This document shows, one piece after another, positions 1 to 10,184 of a DNA stretch of 64,000 bases. The stretch is from Trochalopteron elliotii (Eukaryota; Chordata; Aves; Passeriformes; Leiothrichidae). A model generated the notes under the pieces. The model did not search any database, was not told where the DNA came from, and saw nothing but the letters and a program-made list of their open reading frames with translations. Within the stretch, counting starts at the first letter, position 1, and each line of letters begins with the position of its first letter. The stretch is taken from assembly GCA_024734555.1 (NCBI GenBank), contig JANPWX010000449.1, forward strand, positions 4,664,326 through 4,728,325, read 5' to 3'. The position numbers and the translations under genes were made by a program.

Positions 1-3000
1 ATTCTCATTCGTGTGACTATGAAAGGTAAATGCTGCGTATGGATTCTCCATGGGAGAGCTTTCAAAAAGAAAGTTTTGGCAGAGTTAAGGATATGCACGT
101 GTATGTGCATTGCCAGACAGCTATAAATATCAGATCCATGGAGTGCACAGGACTGGAGGACAAAGGCACAAAGACTGGATGATTTATTGTAGACAGAGCT
201 GCAAAGTGCTTTTAAAAATGAGAAAAGATTTAGTGTTCAGCAAATGTGAAATTCATGAGGGGTGTTCTATCAAAGAAATTAACCAAGGCAGAGAGGAAAA
301 AGAAATTCTGTAAATAAACCCAGTGGAATTTTTTTTCTTGTTCTGTAAAAGCATTCCATTGGATTTAAATTATGTGGAATTACATATTAATGAAAGTAAA
401 ATACTTTAGAGGTGCCCAAGTTTTCAGATGGAAAGTATTTAAAGATTAAAGCAGTTTCCCCCACAGAAATTTATAAATGGCCAAGCTACTTCGTGCTCTT
501 TATCAAGAAATGACAGTTGTGAGCACTTCTAAGGAAAACAGAGATACATGATCTCTGTGTGAGAAATACGTGGAGCTTCTGGCTGCAAGGGATCTGTGTC
601 AGTCATATGAGATGGGCCTCAAAGAAGGGCAGGTCCAAATCACACTGAATCTAGGGATGGAATGGGAGTTAAAAATACAGAGGTGTTTCCCTAAAGTGAG
701 ATTGTGTGAACAATTTTTAATCTATCTATCTATCTAAATGTAGGTGCCAAGCCTTTCATAACTGTATAGTTTCATTTTGCAGTTAAAAAGAGAAAAGTAC
801 CTCTAGTGGATAAATCAGTACACACAATTTAACACCCATTTTAAGATTTGTCTTTGGGATATACCTTTCTTCTATTTTCGAGACAGAAAAAAATCTCCAG
901 TAATTAGACCCTTGACTTTTGGGTGGTAAGAACCAGGTGAGACAGACTCCTCCACTCTCCGTGTATGCCCTTATACGTACCAGGGCACACATGCTTGTTT
1001 AACAACTTCTTTTGCATTTGGCTTGGAGGAAACTTTAATCAATATCTTAATTTGTGGAGAGAAAATCTTGCCTCTTTATGAAGCATGGAGAAGAGTTCAG
1101 CAGTTGCATCTACAAGCTAGTCTCACCTGGTCTCAATGGTCTTCTCTTTTATTTTGGGCATCTCTCAGGGTAACCTTCTGAAGTTAATGTGCTGTAGCTT
1201 AGCGATCTGGTATAAGACATTGTACACCTAATACTATGTTACAAAGTTTAAATTTATTTTAAAAGAAGAAAACACCAGACATGTTTGTTAAGCTTATTCA
1301 ATTCCATTTTCCATTCAATGGGCAAGAAATGCACTATCACTTTCTGATATTGTTTCAGGAATTGTCTTCAAGCAGAAATAATCTTTTAGAGACAATTCAC
1401 AAAAATGGTTTCTGGAAATGTAACAATTAATTAAAAAATGTAGTAACTTTGTATCTTGTTTTGCAATATGTTCTCACATCTGCAGCTGAACAAACAGAAT
1501 TGCATTTCCCAAATTACCACTTGATCTAGCACATTAAACCAAGGCTTTCATTGTACTTAGGAGAGTATTTTTAAATGAGCTGATAAGTCGCTTAGAAGAG
1601 AGTACTAGAAGGAGTCCACTGCTGTGAGTAAAAAACACTCAGGAATTTTCTGTTTGGTGGATCTGTCTGTTGAACTCCAGTTGAATACTCCTGCACAGAT
1701 TTTAGTACATGCTTAATCTTATGCATACAGCCAAACACAGTGACCTGTAGTAGAAAGGTTTGTGTGGTTTTAGGGCTTCAGAATTTACTATGGGACTACA
1801 AGATAGAGGCCCACTAGGTATAACATTCATACATACTGGGGTAGCCCTCAGAAGACACATTGAGACAGCTGGACCATTGTGCTGAACTTTTTACAGATAT
1901 CTAATAGGAGATTGGCCTTCCTGTCAAGTGCTTATAGTCTTCAATAGAACTGACAGTTTAAACCTTGAAAACTGAGACATGGGAATGCAAAGTGACTTGC
2001 TCCAGGGTATGAATTTATTTTCGGAGATTCAATACCCAACATGCCAGACTTCTCATTATGCAATATCTTATTATAGGAGGACAAATATTTGAGAGGGATA
2101 AATACTCAAGAGGATAATACTTGTGATTCATTGGTTTTTGGTTTGTTGATTGGTTGGTTTGTTTTTTAAACTGGCAAGATCTTAATGTAGTCTCTTTTTG
2201 TTCACCTCAGCCACTAATACAGTGACAAATTTCAGAGAAATAAGCTTGTTTTGGTTAAAGTAATGCTGTGATATTAATTCTGGTTATAACACTTTAGATA
2301 TGTTGCTACCTGACATGATATATGCCTCCTAAATGCAAGATAATTAATTTGCTTGAAGGAGTTTGTGATCAAAAGAGAAAGGTAGATGATGATTTAGAGG
2401 GTGCAGAGTCTATAAATAGAACACAAATAGGGTTGGATGTTGTTGGATGTATTAACTAATTTGTAAAAAACTCCTTGTTTCCCTTTTGTCCTATTTTGAT
2501 AACCTTATTTAGAGGTATCCTATTCTACTCCAGACAATTTTTAAGATAGTAGTAATGTGGTCCTAATATATCTATAATGGTTTTCATCTACCCACTTTAT
2601 GTAACACTGTCTTCTCTTTTATAATCCTGTCTGTCATCTTATATCAGTGATTTAGTTCAGCTCATTAAATTCGTCTAGTGTTGGGAATTTTTCTTAATGC
2701 AAGAGCATAATTTAGTTTTAAATCAGCAGTCTCAAACACAACTGAGGAAGAGCATATGTGTTTCAAATCTGTACTGGATTGGGGTACAAGATAGTTTAAA
2801 ACTACAGAGGGAAGAATTTAGATAATTTGTCTTTTAGTTCCAAAGCTCTAACTAGCCCTGTGTCCTCTTCCAGGAGGTGGAGATCAGTGGAGTGATCAGG
2901 AGGAGGTGGATGAGAGAGCGCAGAGGAGAAAGAGACTGTTGGGATGATCTGTGCAAAATGAATAGAAAGATCATTGGATATTTTAACAGGAATTGCCAAT

Positions 3001-3416
3001 CTCAAAGCTGTTTTAGAAATACTGCTTAATTTCATCTCTGATGTCAGAGTTCTCACAGACATAAATTGATACAAATAATTTGACTTTGGAAGCCAGGCTC
3101 ATATTTAGATAAATGATCCTCTCTTCTGTGCTCCATCTCACACGTAGAGTTGGCGTCTCCATATGGGTAGGCTGTTCCTCTTGGAGGGAGTTCTTTAGCT
3201 TGAGAAAAATTGCACAGTGTTTTTTACATCAGTGTTGGTAGGTGCACAGCAGGTGAACAAAACAGTGTATATGACTGTGACCCATGAAGACATGGACCAC
3301 TGATGAGACACACCTCAAATGAAAGTGTTCATGTGCTATTATGGTGGCACAAAGAAATGTGACTTCCTAAATATACTTTTTAATTTGTTGCTCTCTGGAG
3401 TTTACCAGATCAAAGA
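1..3416 (+). other. GRIA4: GRIA4 intron 2 (part), no recognised element
   Basis: AT-rich, non-coding sequence with only short chance open frames (at most 90 codons). It holds a short TCTA repeat at 721-735. I found no exon, RNA gene or recognisable transposon. Assignment to intron 2 follows from the exon at 9939 and from not finding exon 2 upstream in the window. Confidence 0.75.
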
Positions 3417-3707
3417 AGCATAGAATAAGGTAAGTTGGAAGGGACCCTCAAAGGTAATCAAGTCCAGTTCCCAGCCCACACAAACAAAAATCACACCACG
3501 TGCCTGAGAACAATGTCCAAATGCTCCTTGAATTCTTCTCAGGCTTGGTGCTGTGCCCACTTCCCTGGGGAGCCTGTTCCAGGCCCCATCCGCTCTGTGG
3601 GTGAAAAACCTTTTTCTAATGTCCATCCTAAACCTCCCTGACACAACTTCAGGCCATTCCTTCAGGTCCTGTCACTGATAACCAGAGAGGAGATCAGTGC
3701 CTGCCCT
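3417..3707 (-). mobile_element. CR1 LINE fragment, 3' end, antisense
   Basis: The left edge begins at a catagaat-type CR1 terminus (3419), followed by the diagnostic order ttggaagggaccc, caagtccag, a cctggggagcctgttcc-type segment and ctaatgtccatcctaaacct. On the minus strand the frame at 3402-3644 reads CR1 ORF2 C-terminal sequence (FRMDIRKRFFTHRADGAWNR). CR1 is the dominant avian non-LTR retrotransposon and is usually truncated at its 5' end, as here. It runs straight into the LTR that follows, so the CR1 may have landed in that LTR's 5' end. Boundaries are approximate. Confidence 0.9.
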
Positions 3708-4515
3708 TCTTTGGCTGGGGGGAGGGGAACACAGGGACAGCCTCTGTGAGAAGATGCCAGGGGCAACTCCTGTGTTAGACAGAGTTTTCAGCCAGCCCCA
3801 AAACAGACCTGCTAGTGGTGAAAACTGGTCAGTGATGCTGTGGTACCTCTCTAATAACACATTTAGTAAAGGATAAAAAACATTGCACAGGAGCAGTGAG
3901 AGAGTGGAGTGAGAACATGTGAGAGGAACAGCCCTGCAGACCCCAGAGTCAGTGCAGAAGGAGGAGCAGGAGGTACTTCAGGTGCCAGAGCTGAGATTCC
4001 CCCACAGCCCCTGGTGCAGCCCACAGTGAGGCAGCTGTGCCCCTGAAGCCCCTGCAGATTGAAGGGGGAGCAGAGATCCACCAGCGGCCCATGGAGGATC
4101 CATGCCAGAGCAGGTGGAAGTGCCCTGAATGAAGCTGCAGCCCGTGGAGAGTCCACACTGGAGCCAGCTCCTGGCAGGAGCTGTGGTCCAATGGAGAGAG
4201 GAGCCCACACAGGAGCAGGTTTTCTGGCAGGAATTGTGGCCTGTGGGAAACCCATGCTAAAGCAGGTTTTTCCTGAAAGACTGCTTCTTGGAGAGTGCCT
4301 ACAGTGTAGCAGTTGCTGAAGAACTGCAGCCCATGGTGAGGGCCTGTGCTGGAGAAGTTGGCAAAGGACTGTATCTCCTGGGGTATCCAATGCTGGATTG
4401 AGCGAGCAGCCTGAGGAGGAAGGAGAGTCAGACACAAATTTTCATTGACTGATCACAATCCCTAATCCCTGTTTGGATATCCAAAGCATAGGAGGAAGGG
4501 AAGAGACAGCAATGA
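3708..4515 (+). mobile_element. Solo LTR-like element, avian ERV family A, copy 1 (5' truncated)
   Basis: This shares its order of motifs with the pieces at 32945-33662 (antisense) and 56825-57631: ctctgtgagaagatgccag, gtgagaacatgtgagaggaa, gtcagtgcagaaggagga, gccagagctgagattcccc and a block of tandem units with a gagcag core. It ends with cctgaggaggaaggagag and a cactgatcacaatccct-like tail at about 4500. No retroviral gene is attached, so it is a solo LTR or LTR fragment. The true 5' end seen in copy 3 is missing here. The 162-190-codon antisense frames inside it are not regarded as genes. Confidence 0.82.
4104..4393 (+). repeat. Degenerate tandem units inside the family A LTR
   Basis: About six units of 44-53 bases follow one another, each starting near a gagcaggt-like core, then ctggcaggaNctgtgg, then cc-tgggaNa-cccatgc. 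Measured starts at 4104, 4159, 4210, 4258, 4304 and 4350 give the last five lengths as 51, 48, 46, 46 and 44. The units are strongly diverged from each other. Confidence 0.65.
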
Positions 4516-5299
4516 ATGACTATCCTCATCTCTGAAAGCTTCCACAAGGCACACTAGTCTTGAGTGTTTCAGTTTTGGCGCTTCCATAGTTTGTGGTTTT
4601 ATGACAAATTGGTGTGTCTGTCAACATATCTGTAGTAGCTAACTGTGCCAGAGCTTCCCACATAGGAGTTGAAAACATAGGGGAAAGCATTTTAAAATAC
4701 TCATTCCAGAACCTGTGTCCTGGAACAGTGAGTCATGGCTGATGCAGGTTCTGTTTATGTTACTTTGGTGTTAGGCTGCAAGGTCTCCCAGGTTCCTACA
4801 TATTTGGTTCCTATACCTGGTACCTGTTTGCTACTGAGCAAAACTAACATTGTTGGCAGACCAGCTGTACACTACTTATTCTCTGTAAATATATTGTTTA
4901 GAGGATTTAAACTATAGGGGTGTAACTTGGGAATAAGAAGTTGTTGGAATTTTTTGCTTTTTGTTTTTCAAGATAAGATTTGTGTTTTAAGTAAGGGGCT
5001 TGTCTTTAGAGCAATAGCAGGAGCTTTGGAAAGTATTTCTTCTACAGGGAAAGAAGACCATGTGACTTGACTCTATGTCTCAGTAAACCCTTCAGCATGT
5101 ACAATTTTTGCCATTTTGGCATTATGATGTCTTCTCTTAACTGAAGGCCCTGTGAGTCACTTATTCTTTTAAAGTGATCGTAGTACCACGTAGTACAATC
5201 TGCTAGAATAGAACACATCTAATTCATATTACAACTACTGCATTAACACTATATTGGCTTTTTAAGGTGCATGGCAGTGTTTTTTCTGGAGTCTGTTCC
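4516..5299 (+). other. GRIA4: Intron 2 sequence between two repeats
   Basis: Non-coding sequence without recognisable motifs. The 60-codon frame at 4735-4917 has no support as a gene. Confidence 0.6.
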
Positions 5300-6014
5300 A
5301 AGGGGAGCAGGCTGGGTGGAGAAAGGATCAAGACTAGCCTTGGGGGAAAGCCTTGGAGGTGTTGGTGGATGAGAAGCTCAACGTGCCTCGGCAATGAATG
5401 TTCACAACCCAGAAAGCCAAGCTTAGGCTGCATCCAAAGCAGTGTGGGCAGCAGGGCCAGGAAGGGGATTCTGCCCCTCTGCTCTGCTCTGCTCAGACCT
5501 CACCTGCAGGGCTGTGTCCAGCTCTGGGGTCTCCTGCACAACAAGGAGCCAGGTGGAGCCAGTCCAGAGGTGGGACACTTGTTCCTAGGGCTGGAGTGCC
5601 ATTCCTGTGAAGATAGACTGAGAGAACCAGGTTTCAGCCTGGGGAAGAGAAGGCTACAGGGAGGCATAATTGCAGCCTTCCAGTAGCTGAAGGGAGCCTA
5701 CAAGATAGATGGAGAGAGTCTTTTTACAAGGGCATGTAGTAACAGGACAAGGAGGAATGGCTTTAAACTTTAAGAGGGTCGGTTTAGGTTAGATATTAGG
5801 AAGAAGTTCTTCACTGTGACGGTGGTGAGGCACTGGAAAAGTTTGCCCAAAGAGGCTGTGGACTTCCCATCCCTAGAGATGTTCAAGACCAGGCAGAATG
5901 GGGCTCTGAGCAACCTGATCTAGTGGCAGGTGTCCCTGGCCATGACAGGGAATATTGGAACTAGATGATCTGTAATGCCCCTTTCAACTCAAACCATTCT
6001 ATGATTCTATGAGT
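5300..6014 (+). mobile_element. CR1 LINE 3' portion, sense
   Basis: A 5'-truncated CR1 whose 3' terminus is ccattctatgattctatg at 5995-6012, the typical CR1 octamer tail. Upstream come the hallmark blocks aggttagatattaggaagaa, gttcaagaccaggcag and acctgatctagtggcagg. The frame at 5267-5686 reads the C-terminal part of ORF2 (reverse transcriptase tail), with PRKPSLGCIQSSVGSRAR and LPLCSALLRPHLQGCVQLWG visible. Frame breaks make it non-functional. It is the clearest CR1 in the window. The left boundary is approximate. Confidence 0.93.
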
Positions 6015-9000
6015 CTGACCTCCGCATGCATCTCATCTTCGGTGAGACCAATGACATTACAAAATCTGCAAGGGAAAATAGTATGTGTAATACAGCTAGT
6101 AAGTTGTCAGCTGTGGAGAGATACCTGGTTTAAAGACAAGTTGTTTTTCAATATTTTTCAAAGTATGCTCATAAAAGTGTATTTGTCACTGCTTTGTACT
6201 TACTAGGGAAAAGCTCTTGAAGAAAATTTTCTTAGAATGCTAGTATGCAGCTGTTTTACCAAGCATAATTTAGTGCATTTTTAATAAGTAAAATGCCTTT
6301 AGAAGTGTAAGAGAAATGGAAAAAGAATTGGCAAATTCAGGTAGTCATGTTTGCCGGGAGGCATTTTCTGAGAACAGTAGTGAGTTGGAATGCAAATCCT
6401 CATGGCTTTGCTGATTTTGTGGTCGCTGTTGATTACTGTAAAATTGATTCAGGAGTGTTGCAGCATCTCTGCGTATGTTTAAGCTTCCTTTCCATAGTGT
6501 CATAGGCATTTTTCCTCTCTGTGGGTTTTGTACTGAGTAAGAAAATGTCTCATAACCCTCATCTTAGCATTTTTTCATATCAAGGAGCAAAGAAGGACAC
6601 TCTTCAGTTATTTCTCAGTCTTGATCTCAAGTATAATAGCACAAGTTTTCTTGGATTGGCTATTTCAGGACTTTAATGGTATTCAGATAATGTTTTATCA
6701 CATTTGGATTTAGACTGGGGCCAGGATGTTTTGCTTTGAACATGAAGAATTACTATTCTGTTACTCTAAGTTATACATACTTTAGGATCATATTATGTTA
6801 TTTAATGAAATTTCAAGTTTGACTTTTTCTCCATCCTGAGAATGAATTTGGGCTTTAACTCCACTTAGTGTACAATTTCACAGCTTGGCATTGATTTCTT
6901 GAATTTTTCATCATGTGGATTCCTACTGTAAGGACCATGTGTTACAAAAAGTACTCTGTGCCCCTGTAAAACTGCAAAAAAGTACAATAAGAAGGAACTT
7001 TAGGAAGGATTTTGTCTAAACATGAAACACATTAAGTAACTACCATTTACATGAAGTTTGTGTTCAGTCATTTCAGAGTTAATTGAACAGAGCTATGTTT
7101 AAAAATAGAGAAGGCCTGCCATATCCTCACAGAAATACTTATAAAACACGGAGAAATCCCTTTGCAGAGGAAAATAATGTACAGGATGTGAGTGAATGAG
7201 TGATTATAGAAGGAAGATACAAGAAACAAGTCTTTAAACTGGACTATTAATAAGAAAGATTGTGTTTAAATAAAAAGAGATGTAAAGGACATTTGCTGCA
7301 GAAATAAAAGCCTAAGTTAGGGCTTCCACTGAAAATTGAAACTTTTAAAGGACATTAAAACAACAATAGAAGGTCATTTACGTATTTCAATAAAAATACA
7401 GGAAATAAGAAAATAATTGAAGCTGTTCTATATTGATGATGGGACAGAAAAGCAATAAAATCTGGTTGGAGATTTAAAACTAATAGATATTTCACATTGA
7501 TTTTCACTCAAGGAGAATGTTGATCTTAAAAGAGGTGTGATGACTAATGGGACCAGAGAAGTCACATCTTTCTTCCCTGTTCTTTAAGAACTGGTTTACT
7601 GAAGGGCAGATGCAGTAACAAGCGCCTCTTGCTAGAGCTGTTAAGGAAGTTGTGATATGTATGATCAGTGAAGTTATGGAATAAATTTTGATGAAAAGAA
7701 AGCTTTAAAATATGGATATAGAATGAAAATGGCATGAAATGCAACCAGAAGTTACTGAGGTAGACAGCATAGGATTGGTCTCTATCTTCCAGTTGCCAAG
7801 AGAATGTAATAAAGTAGACACACTCTTAAGAGAAGTGATTTATTGAAATGGAGACAAACAGAGTCAAAAGACAAGCATGAAGCTGCAGAGAAGATGGCAA
7901 TTTTAGTATAATTTTAGTATAAGAGGAGGTAGCAGGCTGGAGAAGCACAATTACAGGGGAAAGATCATAGGTGTCTAATTTTACAGTAGACACAGAGATA
8001 AAAAGTCAGGGTACCATGATGGAATTTGCTGCAGAGGCAGATAAGTACACCGAGCACGGCAGACTAAGACTGTAAGCATAGAAGCAAATAATTTTAAAGA
8101 GTGCAGAAATATGTGTGGCATGATGGAAAACAAATAATAGTGACTAATGAAAATACTCTGCTCAAAGCAGAAACTCATCATTTGCAAATGGCCGAGAAGG
8201 GAGAAGGAGCAGACTTTTGATCCCAACATGATCATCTGCCACCACTGAGGTTCAGATTTTAGAAAAACAGTTGTATCTTAGGATATGTAAGAAAAAATAT
8301 CTTGTGGTTGAGATGGGGAAATAATGTAAAAAACAGCAGGAAACCTTTAACTGAAATTCTCAATATGTCAGTCGTCTGTGTTTAAGCAAGATGAGATGGA
8401 GCTGGGAAAGCAGAGCCATGCTCCCTGTGATGATTAGTGGAATGACAAGCCAATCATTTGAGGGGTCTGTGGGAATCTGTTTTGTGTGGTCCAGCAAAGA
8501 AAATACTAAGTGGCTTTGTAAGAGATGTATATTTAAGGTAAACTTAGGTAAAGGAAGAAGGCTTTGGAAAAGCTTTATTGATATAAAATCTGGCTGTAAA
8601 AATCATTAGGATGGGAGGCATAACAGTGGAGGAGAACATAAAATCACAAAACTGCCCTCAAGCTACTTACTCCAGTTCTGGCATCAGAACTGGGTAAATC
8701 ACCCAAGTCTTAGGAGAAAAATGCACCATTTGTATTTTCAGCTCTTTATGCAGTAAATGTAATATGAAAAAATTAAAGCTGAAGTGATTTGAATTTGCTA
8801 AGGGTATACATTGTACCTTAAGTGTGCTGCACATGCAGAATGACTATGAACTCCAGGCTAGTGGGAGGGTCTCTTAAGTTTTCCCATGTGTAGGCAACAT
8901 GTAAGAACAGACTGAGAAGAGAGGATCTGGAACAACAGGAGAGCATAGGAAATACTCAGAGGAAAACATAGGAGATATGATGGTCCCCTAACTGACTGTT

Positions 9001-9915
9001 CTTTTCTCTGTTTTCTGTGATTCTGGGAGATGTACCACTATTAATGATCACACGTTTTCTAATAACTTGGTTTATGCTTCAAAAAAAATGGGATGGTTTT
9101 CATTAGACCCTTTATGAATTGATGGAAATGCAGTAGTTGCTCAAGAAAATACCCATAATCCTGCTTTTATGTGCAGACATCGGTAAAATCCTTACCCAGT
9201 GTGGTAAAATCAATAGAAGTTTTCCCTGTGTCTTAAATGAGTCCAAGAGCAAATCAAAACTCAGAATATATATTCAGGTCATTTGTTTTCTAGTTTTCAG
9301 TTAGCACAGAGTAGAAATAAAAGGGTTGGGGCAAAAGTCAGGTCACATTGACTTACTGCATTTTACTTAAACTGCCCTCTTAAAGTCAAGAAGATTATTC
9401 ATGAAGTAGGTTTTTACTCAATGTCTCTAGAAGTGTTTTAATATACTACAAGGGTTCCGTGCTTAAAAAGGAGCAAAGGTTTTACCTTGTTGCAATTCAA
9501 AATGTCCAAATTTCACTTACAAGCTCTGTAACATTTTTTTGATAATTTTCACGTTTTAGAATGTGCACATTTTTCAGTTCAAGGTAATGGAAATGCTTGA
9601 TGCCTGATACTATGATACAGAGCTATAGCTAAAACAGTATATGTTGATTTTTTTCACTGGTAAGCAAAAACACATGTTATTTATTTCAAATTTTATTTTA
9701 GAGCAAAACCACAATAGATACTTTAGTGTTCTATGAATAGGATCAGAAACTCACGAAATATTATTTAGCTAGTTCTTTATTGGTTTCCAGAATAAAACAC
9801 GTGGTGAAAATTGAATGTAACTGTACAGGCAGAATTGCAAATCTTCAAATTAAAAATTTGGGGATGTTGGAATGTGTAAGTACATGTTTGCAGATTTTGT
9901 CTCTACTTAAACTCT
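6015..9915 (+). other. GRIA4: GRIA4 intron 2, 3' part
   Basis: AT-rich intronic sequence, with no transposon or coding exon recognised. A perfect 11-base tandem duplication (attttagtata twice) lies at 7900-7921. Chance frames reach only about 84 codons. Confidence 0.75.
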
Positions 9916-9938
9916 GTTTGTTTGTTTGTTTGTTTCAG
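9916..9938 (+). promoter_or_regulatory. GRIA4: Splice acceptor of GRIA4 exon 3 built on a (GTTT)5 microsatellite
   Basis: Five GTTT units occupy 9916-9935 and run directly into CAG at 9936-9938. The tract in front of the AG is therefore a tetranucleotide repeat with a G at every fourth base, not an uninterrupted pyrimidine run. The pyrimidine-rich ctctacttaaactct lies just upstream. Length change in the repeat would alter the polypyrimidine tract. Confidence 0.85.
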
Positions 9939-10178
9939 TTTGCTCCCAGTATTCTAGAGGAGTTTTTGCCATTTTTGGACTATATGATAAGAGATCAGTA
10001 CATACCTTGACCTCATTCTGCAGCGCCTTGCACATCTCCCTCATCACACCCAGTTTCCCCACAGAGGGCGAGAGTCAGTTTGTGCTGCAGCTGCGGCCGT
10101 CCCTGCGGGGAGCCCTCCTCAGCCTGCTGGATCACTATGAATGGAACCGCTTTGTTTTCCTCTATGACACAGACCGAG
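9939..10178 (+). CDS. GRIA4: GRIA4 coding exon 3, part of the GluA4 amino-terminal domain
   Basis: Seen: a tttcag acceptor ends at 9938 and an AG|GTGAGT donor begins at 10179. The 240 bases between stay open in one frame. Two bases of a split Phe codon come first, then 79 whole codons from TGC at 9941, then the first base of a Gly codon, so both flanking introns are phase 1. The peptide starts [20 protein letters not shown] and ends [10 protein letters not shown]. Known: AMPA receptors are tetrameric glutamate-gated cation channels of excitatory synapses, and this exon encodes part of the extracellular bilobed domain that directs subunit assembly. Counting on my recollection of human GluA4, it spans about residues 83-163. 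The first Cys matches the conserved disulfide Cys (about 84). [19 protein letters not shown] and TEGESQ separate GluA4 from GluA1 and GluA2, which have FSKGVYAIFGFYERR. Odd: Arg (CGC, 10148-10150) stands where I recall Cys in mammals. Confidence 0.97.
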
Positions 10179-10184
10179 GTGAGT
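10179..10184 (+). promoter_or_regulatory. GRIA4: Splice donor of GRIA4 exon 3
   Basis: The bases GTGAGT follow exon-final GAG, giving the consensus AG|GTGAGT. Reading on past it adds 33 unrelated codons before a stop at 10277-10279, which supports the exon ending here. Confidence 0.93.

Noticed and set aside
1850..1900. Short similarity (gacacattgagacagc) to what GRIA4 exon 2 would encode (DNIETA)
   Set aside because: Similarity does not extend in either direction, no acceptor or donor fits, and the frame is not maintained; judged chance.
3863..4437. 162- and 190-codon antisense frames
   Set aside because: They lie within a family A LTR, overlap each other in different frames and recur in other copies of the repeat, so they are not host genes.
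5267..5686. 139-codon frame as a possible gene
   Set aside because: It is the degraded C-terminal ORF2 of a CR1 element.
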